Positions 31,397-41,302 of a stretch of 64,000 nt of DNA are shown here, in pieces; within the stretch, counting starts at the first letter, position 1; every line of letters begins with the position of its first letter. The DNA comes from Sporolituus thermophilus DSM 23256 (GTDB taxonomy: Bacteria > Bacillota > Negativicutes > Sporomusales > Thermosinaceae), in NCBI RefSeq assembly GCF_900102435.1, contig NZ_FNBU01000013.1, positions 1-64,000 of the forward strand, given 5' to 3'. Below the pieces are notes generated by a model, which was given only the letters and a program-made list of their open reading frames with translations, had not been told where the DNA came from and made no database searches. The position numbers and the translations under genes are program-made.

Positions 31397-32323
31397 ATGA
31401 AGGGGAAACATTTACTGTCTGTTCATGATCTGTCCCAGGCTGAAGTGAACCGGATTTTTGCCCTGGCAAAAACCCTTAAAAACAAACAGCGGCAAGGTGA
31501 AGAACATCAGCTGCTTAAGGGTAAAACGCTTGCCATGATTTTTCAAAAAGCGTCTACCCGTACCAGGGTGTCATTTGAAGTGGGGATGTGGCAGCTTGGC
31601 GGCAAAGCCTTGTTTTTAAACGCCGGCGATTTGCAGCTTGGCCGGGGCGAGCCGGTGAAAGACACGGCCCGGGTTTTGTCCCGGTATGTGGATGGCATCA
31701 TGATTCGCACCTTTGCCCACGACGAGGTAGTGGAACTGGCCCGTTACGCTACCGTCCCCGTCATCAACGGCCTGACCGACCTTTACCACCCCTGCCAGGC
31801 TTTGACCGATATTTTCACCGCCTGGGAGTTTAAAGGCGAGCTGCAAGGCAAAAAACTGGCCTATATTGGTGACGGGAACAATATGGCAAACGCGCTTCTG
31901 GAGACTTGCGCCAAAGTAGGCATGCACATGACCGTTGCCACCCCGCCTGGCTATGAGCCGCCAGCCGCTGTCCTGGCTGAAGCGGGCAATGATGCGCGCT
32001 TTACCGGCAGCCGGCTAGAGATTGTGGCTGATCCTTTTGCCGCGGCCCAGGACGCAGACATACTGTATACCGACGTATGGGCCAGCATGGGGCAGGAAAA
32101 GGAACAGGTCGCGCGGCGGGCCGCTTTTGCCGGTTATCAGGTAAACAGCGAACTATTGAAGGTGGCCAAACCGGACGCGATTGTCATGCACTGTTTGCCG
32201 GCCCACCGCGGCGAAGAAATTACCGATGAAGTAATGGAAGGATCGCAATCGGTAGTTTTTGATCAGGCAGAGAACAGACTTCATGTGCAAAAAGCAATTT
32301 TGGCGTTACTACTGGGAAATTAG
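31397..32323 (+). CDS. argF: Ornithine carbamoyltransferase
   Basis: 308 residues. It makes citrulline from ornithine and carbamoyl phosphate. The carbamoyl-phosphate site FQKASTRTRVSFEVG (STRTR core) and the ornithine site HCLPAHRGEEIT are intact. ATG 31397 was preferred to GTG 31391, which is only about four bases from GGGGAGG. Confidence 0.95.
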   Translation: MKGKHLLSVHDLSQAEVNRIFALAKTLKNKQRQGEEHQLLKGKTLAMIFQKASTRTRVSFEVGMWQLGGKALFLNAGDLQLGRGEPVKDTARVLSRYVDGIMIRTFAHDEVVELARYATVPVINGLTDLYHPCQALTDIFTAWEFKGELQGKKLAYIGDGNNMANALLETCAKVGMHMTVATPPGYEPPAAVLAEAGNDARFTGSRLEIVADPFAAAQDADILYTDVWASMGQEKEQVARRAAFAGYQVNSELLKVAKPDAIVMHCLPAHRGEEITDEVMEGSQSVVFDQAENRLHVQKAILALLLGN

Positions 32324-32350
32324 ATTTATATATATTGAGGAGGCATTAGT

Positions 32351-33571
32351 ATGAGCGAAATTAAAAAAGTGGTGCTGGCCTATTCCGGTGGCCTCGACAC
32401 ATCGGTCATCATTCCGTGGCTGAAAGAAAACTTCGGCTGTGAAGTCATTGCCATGTGCGCCGACGTCGGCCAAGGTGACGAATTGGCGCCTATCCGGGAA
32501 AAAGCGATCAAATCGGGCGCCAGCAAGGTCTACATTGAAGACCTGAAAAAAGAGTTTATCGAGGGTTACATTTGGCCGACCCTGAAGGCCGGCGCGGTGT
32601 ATGAAGGCAAATACCTGCTTGGTACCTCCTTCGCCAGACCTATTATTGCCAAAGCGCTGGTGGACGTGGCGCGGAAAGAAGGGGCGGACGCCGTAGCGCA
32701 TGGCGCTACCGGCAAAGGTAACGACCAGGTCCGGTTTGAACTTACCGTCAAGGCGCTGGCGCCACACCTCAAAATCATCGCCCCCTGGCGGCTGTGGGAC
32801 ATTCGCTCGCGGGAAGACGCCATTGACTATGCCGAAAAGCATGGCATCCCCGTGCCGGTGACGAAAAAGCGCCCCTATAGCATGGACCGCAATATCTGGC
32901 ATCTCAGCCATGAAGGCGGCGATTTGGAAGACCCCTGGAACGAGCCCAAGGACGACGTCTATCTTGTAACCACTACGCCGGAAAAAGCGCCGGACAAGCC
33001 GACCTATGTCGAGATTACTTTTGAAAAGGGCGTGCCGGTGGCGGTAGATGGCGAGAAACTTGATGCGGTGGCCCTGCTGGAAAAAGTAAATGCGCTGGGC
33101 GCCGCTAACGGCATTGGTATTGCCGACATTGTGGAAAACCGGCTGGTCGGCATGAAATCGCGGGGGGTCTATGAGACGCCGGGTGGCGCTATTCTCTATT
33201 ATGCCCACCGCGAACTGGAATACCTTACCCTCGACCGGGCCACACTCCACTTTAAGGAACAAGTGGCCATCCGCTATGCCGAACTGGTCTATGACGGCAT
33301 GTGGTATTCGCCGCTGCGGGAAGCGCTTGATGCTTTTGTCGAGTCGACCCAGCAGACGGTCAGCGGCGTGGTTCGCCTCAAACTGTATAAAGGCAATATC
33401 ATGAGCGCCGGCGCTAAATCGCCCTATTCGCTCTATCACGAAGGGTTTGTCACTTTCGGGCGGGATGAGGTTTACAACCAAAAGGATGCCGAGGGCTTCA
33501 TCAATCTGTTCGGCCTGCCGCTGAAAATCCGCGCCCTGATGCAGCAGAAAGAGGCGAACAAGGATGAGTAA
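32351..33571 (+). CDS. argG: Argininosuccinate synthase
   Basis: 406 residues. ATP-dependent joining of citrulline and aspartate. N-terminal PP-loop [15 protein letters not shown], plus [14 protein letters not shown] and [21 protein letters not shown]. It overlaps argH by eight bases. Confidence 0.98.
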   Translation: MSEIKKVVLAYSGGLDTSVIIPWLKENFGCEVIAMCADVGQGDELAPIREKAIKSGASKVYIEDLKKEFIEGYIWPTLKAGAVYEGKYLLGTSFARPIIAKALVDVARKEGADAVAHGATGKGNDQVRFELTVKALAPHLKIIAPWRLWDIRSREDAIDYAEKHGIPVPVTKKRPYSMDRNIWHLSHEGGDLEDPWNEPKDDVYLVTTTPEKAPDKPTYVEITFEKGVPVAVDGEKLDAVALLEKVNALGAANGIGIADIVENRLVGMKSRGVYETPGGAILYYAHRELEYLTLDRATLHFKEQVAIRYAELVYDGMWYSPLREALDAFVESTQQTVSGVVRLKLYKGNIMSAGAKSPYSLYHEGFVTFGRDEVYNQKDAEGFINLFGLPLKIRALMQQKEANKDE

Positions 33572-34979
33572 ACTGTGGGGTGGCCGCTTTACCAAGAATA
33601 CCGATGTCGCGGTGGAGGAGTTTACCTCCTCCATTTCCTTTGATTGGCGCTTGTACCGCGAGGACATTGCCGGCAGCATCGCCCACGCGCGCATGCTGGC
33701 CAAATGCGGGATTATCACCGCGGACGAGGCTGACCAGATTATCGCCGGACTTAAGTCCATTCTCGCCGATATTGAAACAGGCAACTTCAGCTTTGAGACG
33801 GCGCTGGAAGATATCCATATGAACATCGAGCGGCGGCTGACCGAGCGCATCGGGCCGGTAGGCGGCAAGCTGCATACCGCCCGCAGCCGCAACGACCAGG
33901 TAGCGCTGGACACGCACATGTATCTAAAACGGGAAATCGCCGCCATCGCCCGCCTGCTGTGGGACCTGGAAGCGGCCTTAGTCGAAACGGCGGCCAAACA
34001 TCCTGATGTCATTATGCCCGGCTACACACACCTGCAGCGGGCCCAGCCCATCCTGTTCGCCCACCATATGCTGGCCTACTTTTTCATGCTGGCCCGCGAT
34101 TTCAGCCGTCTCCAGGGCGTGTGGGAGCGGACCGACCTCATGCCGCTCGGAGCCGGGGCTCTTGCCGGCACTACTTTTCCCATCGACCGCTTCTATGTAG
34201 CCGAGCAGCTGAAATTCGCCCAAGTGTACGATAATAGCCTTGACGCGGTCAGTGACCGGGACTACATCATCGAGTTTCTGGCTTTTGCCTCCCTGCTTAT
34301 GCTTCACCTCAGCCGCCTCAGCGAGGAAATTATCCTCTGGTCGACGGCCGAGTTTGCATTTATCGAGCTTGACGACGCCCACTGCACCGGCTCGAGCATC
34401 ATGCCCCAAAAGAAAAATCCTGACGTGGCCGAACTGGTGCGGGGCAAGACCGGGCGGGTGTATGGTCACCTGATGGCGCTACTCACGGTGGTCAAGGGTC
34501 TGCCGCTGGCCTATAACAAGGACTTGCAGGAAGACAAGGAAGCCTTGTTCGATACCATTGATACCGTCAAATTCAGTCTCCAGGTGTATGCCGCCATGCT
34601 GCGGGGCATGCGCGTCTTAGGCGAGCGGATGAGCGAAGCTGCCCGGCAGGACTATGCCAATGCCACCGATATGGCCGATTACCTGGTTAAAAAGGGCCTA
34701 CCGTTCCGCCAGGCTCATGAAGTAGTGGGGAGGTGCGTGCGGTACTGCATCGATGCCGGCAAAGGGTTGACTGACCTGTCGCTGGCCGAATTTAAACAAT
34801 TTTCGCCGTTGTTTGAAGCCGACATTCTTGACGCCATTCAAATCGAAACATGCGTGTCAGCCCGTAATTCATATGGTGGCACTTCGTCCGCCCAGGTGAC
34901 ACACCAGTTACAAAAAGCTAAAGATGTAATGACGCGACAGCAAGCTGTGCTTGACATGTATACAAAAGGCAATATATAA
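33564..34979 (+). CDS. argH: Argininosuccinate lyase
   Basis: 471 residues. It splits argininosuccinate into arginine and fumarate. The family signature [12 protein letters not shown] holds the catalytic serine; [13 protein letters not shown] and [13 protein letters not shown] are also conserved. Last gene of the arginine set; ilvE follows after 44 bases. Confidence 0.98.
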   Translation: MSKLWGGRFTKNTDVAVEEFTSSISFDWRLYREDIAGSIAHARMLAKCGIITADEADQIIAGLKSILADIETGNFSFETALEDIHMNIERRLTERIGPVGGKLHTARSRNDQVALDTHMYLKREIAAIARLLWDLEAALVETAAKHPDVIMPGYTHLQRAQPILFAHHMLAYFFMLARDFSRLQGVWERTDLMPLGAGALAGTTFPIDRFYVAEQLKFAQVYDNSLDAVSDRDYIIEFLAFASLLMLHLSRLSEEIILWSTAEFAFIELDDAHCTGSSIMPQKKNPDVAELVRGKTGRVYGHLMALLTVVKGLPLAYNKDLQEDKEALFDTIDTVKFSLQVYAAMLRGMRVLGERMSEAARQDYANATDMADYLVKKGLPFRQAHEVVGRCVRYCIDAGKGLTDLSLAEFKQFSPLFEADILDAIQIETCVSARNSYGGTSSAQVTHQLQKAKDVMTRQQAVLDMYTKGNI

Positions 34980-35023
34980 TGGTGGTAATAGATTCCAGAC
35001 AAACAGTTGGGGAGGCTGTCACC

Positions 35024-36097
35024 ATGAGCAATATTGTCGTACACCGGGTTGACGAGCCTGGCGTGCTGCCGGACGAAACCAAACTTGGCTTTGGTAAGAT
35101 TTTTGCTGACCATATGTTCGTTATGGACTATGAGACAGGCAAAGGCTGGCATAATCCGCGCATTGAGCCCTATGCCGAGTTTCCGCTTTATCCCGCGGCA
35201 ATGGTTTACCACTATGGCCAGGCCATTTTCGAGGGGATGAAGGCTTTCCGGACGGTGGATAACCGCATCGTTATTTTCCGTCCCAAAGACTACCTTAATC
35301 GCTTCAACCGCTCCGCCGACATTCTCTGCATTCCCAATATTGATGTCGATTTAGTAAACGAAGGGCTTAACAAGCTCATTGAAATTGACAAGCATTGGGT
35401 ACCGGGTAGCTTAGGCACCGCGCTGTACATTCGCCCCTTTATCGTTGCCACTGACCCTTATGTGGGCGTTAAATCATCTGACACATTCAAATTGTTTATT
35501 ATCACGTCGCCGGTTGGCGCTTATTATGCCGCCGGGTTTAACCCGGTCAAGATCAAGGTTGAGGACAAATATGTCCGTGCCGTGCCCGGCGGCATCGGCG
35601 AAGCCAAGACTCCCGGCAACTACGCCGCTTCCCTCCGCGCCGGCGTCGAAGCCAAAAAGGAAGGCTTCGACCAGGTTTTGTGGCTGGACGGCATCGAGCG
35701 CCGCTATGTTGAAGAAGTTGGCACCATGAACATATTCTTCAAAATCCGGGGCGAGCTTATTACGCCGGCCCTTAATGGTAGCATTCTCGCCGGCGTCACC
35801 CGCCGAACGGTGCTTGAAATCGCGCAAGAACTGGGTATCCCGGCAGTGGAACGCCGTATTGCCATCGACGAAGTCTTTGAGGCCCATGCCAAAGGCGAAC
35901 TGGAAGAAGTATTCGGCTCTGGCACGGCCGCGGTTATTTCGCCGGTCGGTCAGCTTACCTGGAAAGGGCAGACCATCATCGTTAACGACAACAAGACCGG
36001 CGAAACTTCACAAAAACTGTACGAATATGTTACCGGCCTACAGTACGGCAAAATTGCCGACAAGCATGGTTGGGTGGCAGAGGTCACCAAGCTGTAA
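35024..36097 (+). CDS. ilvE: Branched-chain amino-acid aminotransferase
   Basis: 357 residues, group II BCAT. It transaminates the 2-oxo acids of leucine, isoleucine and valine. The segment IGEAKTPGNYAASL fits the fold-type IV family, and ERRYVEEVGTMNIFF precedes the cofactor phosphate site SGTAA. The frame is open back to 34979, but ATG 35024 has a good GGGGAGG site. It has no obvious tie to arginine synthesis beyond amino-group metabolism, and ends in a strong terminator. Confidence 0.93.
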   Translation: MSNIVVHRVDEPGVLPDETKLGFGKIFADHMFVMDYETGKGWHNPRIEPYAEFPLYPAAMVYHYGQAIFEGMKAFRTVDNRIVIFRPKDYLNRFNRSADILCIPNIDVDLVNEGLNKLIEIDKHWVPGSLGTALYIRPFIVATDPYVGVKSSDTFKLFIITSPVGAYYAAGFNPVKIKVEDKYVRAVPGGIGEAKTPGNYAASLRAGVEAKKEGFDQVLWLDGIERRYVEEVGTMNIFFKIRGELITPALNGSILAGVTRRTVLEIAQELGIPAVERRIAIDEVFEAHAKGELEEVFGSGTAAVISPVGQLTWKGQTIIVNDNKTGETSQKLYEYVTGLQYGKIADKHGWVAEVTKL

Positions 36098-36135
36098 GCG
36101 GCTGGTTTTCCGCAGTGTCATTATGCTTCAACGAA

Positions 36136-36163
36136 AATCCTCCCGTTTTACGGGAGGATTTTT
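36136..36163 (+). terminator. Terminator of the arg-ilvE unit
   Basis: AATCCTCCCG, loop TTTTA, CGGGAGGATT, then TTT. A 10-bp perfect stem. Confidence 0.9.
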
Positions 36164-36268
36164 CAGTATTCGTTTAATTTTTTTATACCTGGTCGTAATT
36201 TATAAAAGGTTTTATCTCATGTGGGGTAGAATAAAACGTAAAGGACTTTTAGGTGAGGTAATTTTTTC

Positions 36269-37093
36269 ATGCTGCTGCAGATCAGGGGCATTCTTTCCAC
36301 GATTACCCTGCTGGACATCGTGGACATTTTAATTGTCGCATTTGTTTTATATAAACTATATTTTATGATTAAAGACACGCGGGCAGTGGCGCTGCTTAAG
36401 GGCCTGGTCGTGCTATTGTTTGCCACGCTGGTCAGCAAGTGGCTGGGCCTTAATGTCATTAACTGGCTGCTGCAAAAGACCTTCTCGGTCTTGCTCGTTG
36501 CCCTGCCCATTGTCTTTCAGCCCGAACTCAGGCGAGCCCTGGAACAGCTCGGCCGGGGCGGTTTTTTGCGCAAACGCGCTCTTCTTAACGAGGAAGAGAC
36601 CGCGCGGCTCCTGGAAGAATTGGCTAAAGCCGTTAAGGTGCTGGCCCAAAATAAAATTGGCGCGCTGCTTGTCATTGAACGGGAAATTGGCCTTAATGAC
36701 TATATTGAGACCGGTCTAAAAGTGGATGGATTGGTATCAAGTGAATTTATTATCAATATTTTTATTCCTAATACGCCCATGCATGACGGCGCGGTTATCA
36801 TCCGCGGCAACCGCATCATGGCCGCCGGCTGTTTACTGCCGCTGACTGAGGATTTGTCGCTCAGCAAGGAACTTGGTACTCGCCACCGCGCCGCCATTGG
36901 CATTACCGAACAGACCGATGCCGTCGTTGTCGTGGTGAGCGAAGAAACGGGAACCATCTCTCTGGCCCGCGGCGGCCATCTTATCCGCTATTTGGATACG
37001 GAGACGCTGAAAGAAAAACTAAAACCCCTCTTCGCCACCAAAAGTTCGGCGCTAATTGATTTTCTGAACTGGAGGTGGCCCCATGGCCGGTGA
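36269..37093 (+). CDS. cdaA: Diadenylate cyclase CdaA (membrane type)
   Basis: 274 residues. Three N-terminal membrane helices (about 15-80) and a cytosolic DAC domain that makes c-di-AMP from two ATP. Catalytic DGA is at residues 173-175 (MHDGAVIIRG) and RHR at 205-207 (TRHRAAIG). It overlaps ybbR by 11 bases and lies in the cdaA-ybbR-glmM arrangement, where GlmM is known in other Firmicutes to inhibit CdaA. Confidence 0.96.
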   Translation: MLLQIRGILSTITLLDIVDILIVAFVLYKLYFMIKDTRAVALLKGLVVLLFATLVSKWLGLNVINWLLQKTFSVLLVALPIVFQPELRRALEQLGRGGFLRKRALLNEEETARLLEELAKAVKVLAQNKIGALLVIEREIGLNDYIETGLKVDGLVSSEFIINIFIPNTPMHDGAVIIRGNRIMAAGCLLPLTEDLSLSKELGTRHRAAIGITEQTDAVVVVVSEETGTISLARGGHLIRYLDTETLKEKLKPLFATKSSALIDFLNWRWPHGR

Positions 37094-38003
37094 GCAGGGA
37101 CGGAATCTTACGGCGAAAATTTTGGCCGTCATCTTGGCCATCATTTTGTGGCTATATGTAATGAACGAGCAGAACCCGCCAATTGAGGCCACTTTTACCG
37201 TCCCGCTGGAAGTGCGGAATGTGGCGGGCGGCTTGGTTGTGGAAGATGCGCCTGATACGGTGCGGATCAAGGTGCGCGGGCCGCGCAGCATTATCGCCGG
37301 GGTAATGACCAAGGATCTTAAATCGTATATTGATTTGCGAGGGCTCGGGGAAGGACAGCATAATGTCCGGGTAGCGGCGGCCATTCCCAGCAGCCTGAAT
37401 TTAGTGGAAGTCTCGCCCGATAAAGTTACCGTGCGCCTTGACACGTCCATTAGCCGACAGGTGCCGGTGGAAGTAAGGCTGACCGGCACGGCGGCGGCCG
37501 GCGTAGTTGTCGGCAAAGTGACGGCGCGGCCGGAACAGATCACGATTGAAGGGCCGAAAAGCGCCGTTAATGCCGTGGAAAGGGTGGTTGCCATTGTCGA
37601 TCTTAGCGGTAGGCAGGCCGACTTTACCGTCGATGTGCCGCTTAAACTCTTTAGCCAAAACGGCAAAGAAGTGCAGGGCTTGACGGTTTATTCCGATAAG
37701 GTAACGGTTACTGCTACTCTGGTCAAGGGCCCGAGTAAAAAGACCGTCGATGTCAAACCCATCATCTACGGCGAACTGGCCAGTGGCGTGCAACTGACGC
37801 GGATTACGACCGAACCGGCCAAAGTGGAAATAACGGGCGACAGCCGGGAAATTGAAAAGATTGATTTTATCTATACCGAACCGGTTAATTTGGCCGGCAT
37901 CAACCGGGAGACAACGCGGGAAGCTAAACTGCAGCTGAAAGAAGGTATTGTTGCATCGCAAGGCGCCGTTACCGTGCATATTATAGTAGGAACCAGACAA
38001 TAG
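37083..38003 (+). CDS. cdaR: YbbR-domain protein (CdaR, regulator of CdaA)
   Basis: 306 residues: one N-terminal membrane helix (ILAVILAIILWLYVM) and successive YbbR repeats exposed outside the cytoplasmic membrane. Known relatives modulate CdaA activity. It overlaps cdaA, so the two are made together. Confidence 0.9.
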   Translation: MAGEQGRNLTAKILAVILAIILWLYVMNEQNPPIEATFTVPLEVRNVAGGLVVEDAPDTVRIKVRGPRSIIAGVMTKDLKSYIDLRGLGEGQHNVRVAAAIPSSLNLVEVSPDKVTVRLDTSISRQVPVEVRLTGTAAAGVVVGKVTARPEQITIEGPKSAVNAVERVVAIVDLSGRQADFTVDVPLKLFSQNGKEVQGLTVYSDKVTVTATLVKGPSKKTVDVKPIIYGELASGVQLTRITTEPAKVEITGDSREIEKIDFIYTEPVNLAGINRETTREAKLQLKEGIVASQGAVTVHIIVGTRQ

Positions 38004-38012
38004 AAGGAGAAA

Positions 38013-39611
38013 ATGACGTTGTTACGCATAACTAACCTGCGCGTTGCCCTAAACGATGACAGGCCGCTTGCCCGAATTGCGGCACAGCGGCTCAAGCTGC
38101 CAGCTGAGCATATTGAAGAAGTGGTCATTTTTCGGCGGGCGCTTGATGCCCGCCGAAAAAATAATATTAACTTTGTGTATACCTTGGATGTACGGGTCGG
38201 TATCCCCGAGGGCCAGGTATTGGCCCGGTTGGGCGGTGACCGTGACGTGGCCAGCGTGGCTCAAAGCGTACCCGAGCCGGTCATGCCTGGCCCACATAAA
38301 CTGGACAGTCCGCCCATCGTGGTGGGGATGGGGCCGGCCGGTCTGTTTGCGGCGCTTGTCTTGGCTGAACATGGTTACCGGCCGCTTGTTTTCGAGCGGG
38401 GACGCGACGTGGATCGCCGCACGGCCGATGTGGCCCGTTTTTGGGAAACGGGTGCGTTTGATCCGGTGTCGAACGTTCAGTTTGGCGAGGGTGGGGCCGG
38501 CACTTTTTCCGACGGCAAACTTACGACACGGGTGACCGACCCGCGGATGCGCCAGGTGCTGGATACCCTTATTGCCGCTGGCGCACCGCCGGAAATCCGC
38601 TATCTGCATAAACCGCACGTAGGTACCGACCGGCTGCGGGAAGTGGTAAGGAATTTGCGCCGGCGGATCATCGACCTTGGCGGACAGGTGCGATTTGAAA
38701 CGCCGGTAATTGACATCACGGTGAAGCAAAGTCGCCTGACCGGGCTGACGGTGGGCGATGGCCGCCACTTTCCCTGCAATGTGGCGCTGTTTGCCATCGG
38801 CCACAGCGCCCGGGATACCTACGAAATGCTCTACCGCCGCGGGGTGGCGATGGAAGCCAAACCGTTTGCCATCGGCGTACGCATCGAACATCCTCAGCCG
38901 CTTATTGACCGGGCCCAATATGGTCCCATGGCCGGTCATCCCCAATTGGGGGCGGCTGATTATGCCCTGGTTTACCACGATAAAAAGTGCGGGCGCACCG
39001 CCTATTCTTTCTGCATGTGTCCGGGCGGCGTGGTCGTGGCTGCTGCCTCGGAAGCAGGCGGAGTGGTCACCAACGGCATGAGCTACTACCGGCGTGACTC
39101 GGGGGTAGCCAATAGTGCCCTGGTGGTCAATGTGAATCCTGAAGACTATGGCAGTCATGTTTTAAGCGGCATCGAACTGCAGCGGCATTATGAAATGCTG
39201 GCTTTTCGCGCGGGTGGCGGCGGCTACCGCGCGCCGGCACAAACGGTTGGCGATTTTTTAACTGGCCAAAGCGCCCGCTACCTGGTAGCGCCTACCTACC
39301 GGCCGGGTGTAGCGCCGGCTGACCTGCGGCAATGCCTGCCCCGCTTTGTGACCGATACGCTGGCTGGGGCCCTGGTTGATTTTGGCCGCAAGATTAAAGG
39401 GTTTGATCACCCCGGCGCGGTGATGACCGGCGTGGAGACGCGGACTTCGGCGCCAGTGCGTATTCTGCGGGGCCAAGACTTTGTATCGGTCAACCTTGGC
39501 GGGCTATACCCCGTTGGTGAAGGCGCCGGCTACGCGGGCGGCATCATGAGCGCTGCGCTGGACGGCTTAAATGCCGCACTGGCCGTTATCAGCCGCTACA
39601 GTCCCAATTAA
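38013..39611 (+). CDS. FAD-dependent oxidoreductase (COG2509-like)
   Basis: 532 residues. An N-terminal domain of about 85 residues with RRALDARRKNNINFVYTLDV precedes an FAD-binding Rossmann motif (VVGMGPAGLFAALVLAEHGYRPLVFERG). The C-terminus has PVGEGAGYAGGIMSAALDGLNAA, a typical flavin-closing motif. Substrate unknown. It is inserted between ybbR and glmM in the same operon. TTG 38019 is an alternative start with better spacing to AGAAGGAG. Confidence 0.85.
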   Translation: MTLLRITNLRVALNDDRPLARIAAQRLKLPAEHIEEVVIFRRALDARRKNNINFVYTLDVRVGIPEGQVLARLGGDRDVASVAQSVPEPVMPGPHKLDSPPIVVGMGPAGLFAALVLAEHGYRPLVFERGRDVDRRTADVARFWETGAFDPVSNVQFGEGGAGTFSDGKLTTRVTDPRMRQVLDTLIAAGAPPEIRYLHKPHVGTDRLREVVRNLRRRIIDLGGQVRFETPVIDITVKQSRLTGLTVGDGRHFPCNVALFAIGHSARDTYEMLYRRGVAMEAKPFAIGVRIEHPQPLIDRAQYGPMAGHPQLGAADYALVYHDKKCGRTAYSFCMCPGGVVVAAASEAGGVVTNGMSYYRRDSGVANSALVVNVNPEDYGSHVLSGIELQRHYEMLAFRAGGGGYRAPAQTVGDFLTGQSARYLVAPTYRPGVAPADLRQCLPRFVTDTLAGALVDFGRKIKGFDHPGAVMTGVETRTSAPVRILRGQDFVSVNLGGLYPVGEGAGYAGGIMSAALDGLNAALAVISRYSPN

Positions 39612-39643
39612 GTTTAGCAAGGATGAAGGGAGCAAGAGTATAC

Positions 39644-40984
39644 ATGGCAAGACTATTCGGCACCGACGGCGTGCGCGGCGTCGCCAACACGCAGCTTACG
39701 CCGGAACTGGCCTTCCGCCTGGGGCGGGCGGCTACTTTTCTGTTTGGCGAAGAACATGAACGCCCAACTGTTTTAATTGGGCGCGATACCCGCATTTCCG
39801 GGCATATGCTGGAGGCCGCCCTGGCGGCCGGAATTTGCTCGGCCGGCGGCGAAGCCGTGCTGCTTGGCGTAGTTCCCACGCCGGCCGTTGCTTATCTCAC
39901 TCGGAAATTAAACGCCCAAGCCGGCGTTGTCATATCAGCTTCCCATAATCCCTATCCGGATAATGGCATTAAATTTTTCGCCGGGACCGGTTACAAGCTG
40001 CCTGACGCCGTAGAAGACCGGCTGGAAGAGCTGGTACTGACCCACGAAGACAACCTGCCGCGTCCGACAGGGGATAAGGTGGGAATGATTATACACCGCC
40101 ATGACCTTATTCAAGAATATGTCGCTTATGTCGCCGGCACTGTTGACACTGATTTCCGCGGGCTTAAGATTGTGCTCGACTGCGCCAACGGGGCGGCTTA
40201 CGAGACGGCCCCCATGGTGCTTAGACGGTTAGGGGCCGATGTTGTCGTCTTAAACGACACACCGAACGGTACGAATATCAATGATCATTGCGGTTCAACC
40301 CACATCGGGGGCCTGCAACAGGCGGTAACCGCCCACGGCGCTCATCTGGGCATCGCCCATGACGGTGACGCCGACCGCTGCCTGGCCGTAGACGAGAACG
40401 GTGAAGTGGTGGACGGCGACCAAATCATGGTCATTTGTGCCCTTGACCTCCTGCGGCGGGGGAAGCTGGCAGATAACACGCTAGTGGCGACGGTCATGAG
40501 TAACCTGGGACTGCATCAGGCCATTAAACAAGCCGGCGGCAAGGTGCTTGTCACACCGGTCGGCGACCGCTATGTCCTCGAGGCCATGCGGGAAAAAGGG
40601 CTGGTTCTTGGCGGGGAGCAGTCAGGCCATATTATCTTTAGTGACTACAACACTACCGGTGACGGCATCCTGACTGCCCTGCAGCTCATTGCCAACGTCC
40701 AAAAGACAGGCAAGAAGTTGTCTGAACTGGCGAAGGTGATGACCCGGTTTCCGCAACTTTTAGTTAACGTCCGGGTCAAGTCCAAGGAAGGTTGGCAGCA
40801 AAACGAGCGCATTGCCGCGGCCATTCGCGAAGGCGAGGCGGCCTTGGGCGAGGCTGGCCGCATCCTCGTCCGGCCTTCCGGCACTGAGCCGCTTATCCGG
40901 GTAATGGCCGAAGGGCCGGTTGCCGCCGAACTGGAGCGCATCGTGAGCGCCATCGCCGATGTTATCCGTCAGGAACTGGGTTAG
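39644..40984 (+). CDS. glmM: Phosphoglucosamine mutase
   Basis: 446 residues. It interconverts glucosamine-6-P and glucosamine-1-P for UDP-GlcNAc synthesis. The phosphoserine is Ser100 in ISASHNPYPDNGIK; the metal loop is DGDADRC and the sugar loop GGEQSGH; the C-terminal RPSGTEPLIRVM phosphate site is present. An earlier in-frame ATG at 39623 would add seven residues before the family start MARLFGTDGVRG. Confidence 0.97.
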   Translation: MARLFGTDGVRGVANTQLTPELAFRLGRAATFLFGEEHERPTVLIGRDTRISGHMLEAALAAGICSAGGEAVLLGVVPTPAVAYLTRKLNAQAGVVISASHNPYPDNGIKFFAGTGYKLPDAVEDRLEELVLTHEDNLPRPTGDKVGMIIHRHDLIQEYVAYVAGTVDTDFRGLKIVLDCANGAAYETAPMVLRRLGADVVVLNDTPNGTNINDHCGSTHIGGLQQAVTAHGAHLGIAHDGDADRCLAVDENGEVVDGDQIMVICALDLLRRGKLADNTLVATVMSNLGLHQAIKQAGGKVLVTPVGDRYVLEAMREKGLVLGGEQSGHIIFSDYNTTGDGILTALQLIANVQKTGKKLSELAKVMTRFPQLLVNVRVKSKEGWQQNERIAAAIREGEAALGEAGRILVRPSGTEPLIRVMAEGPVAAELERIVSAIADVIRQELG

Positions 40985-41010
40985 TTGACCAAATGCTATG
41001 GTTATAGTAG

Positions 41011-41047
41011 TATATGAGAGGAGCACTGCGGTGCTCCTCTGCATATA
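41011..41047 (+). other. Long perfect hairpin between glmM and the glmS leader
   Basis: AGAGGAGCAC (41017-41026), loop TGCG, GTGCTCCTCT (41031-41040), extended by TATATG/CATATA with one bulge. A T-run is missing, so it may be an mRNA processing or stability element, or a weak terminator for glmM. Confidence 0.55.
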
Positions 41048-41115
41048 TAGTAAAGTAATGAGTATTGGAGGTGAGAAATGGATAGACGGTGAAATTTCGT
41101 CAAACACTAGACGAT

Positions 41116-41256
41116 AAAAGCGCTGGCGCTTGCGGCTGGTGGCCGCAAGCAGACGAGGAAGAGGTTTATCGAGCAGTCAGCGGATGCCTCTCGGCTCACT
41201 GCGGTCGTAAGCCGGCCGACAAAACTGCGAGGCGACTTGCAGGACAAAACGGCGGC
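41116..41256 (+). promoter_or_regulatory. glmS ribozyme: glmS ribozyme-riboswitch
   Basis: The leader matches the glmS self-cleaving ribozyme. The cleavage region reads ATAAAAGCGC (expected cut before G41120). It is followed by the conserved core ACGAGGAAGAGGTTTATCGA, GCGGATGCCTC-TCGGCT, and the 3' pseudoknot GACTTGCAGGACAAAAC. Glucosamine-6-P acts as the cofactor for cleavage and lowers glmS expression. It lies about 50 bases before the glmS start. Confidence 0.95.
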
Positions 41257-41302
41257 GGCAGCAATTTACCGACCCTATTTTGAATTTTGGGAGGAACATT
41301 GC

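Noticed and set aside
32309-34012. Minus-strand open frame of 567 codons
   Set aside because: It lies antisense to argG and argH, whose products are clearly recognised; the frame is a by-product of their GC-rich codon use and shows no family resemblance.
26940-36097. T-box leader search in front of arg and ilvE genes
   Set aside because: No T-box sequence (TGGNACCGCG-like) is visible before argC, argF or ilvE.
38049-39158. Minus-strand open frame of 369 codons
   Set aside because: Antisense to the recognised FAD oxidoreductase; His/Arg-rich composition typical of a shadow frame.
41089-41283. Plus-strand 64-codon frame before glmS
   Set aside because: It lies across the glmS ribozyme, whose RNA conservation explains the sequence.
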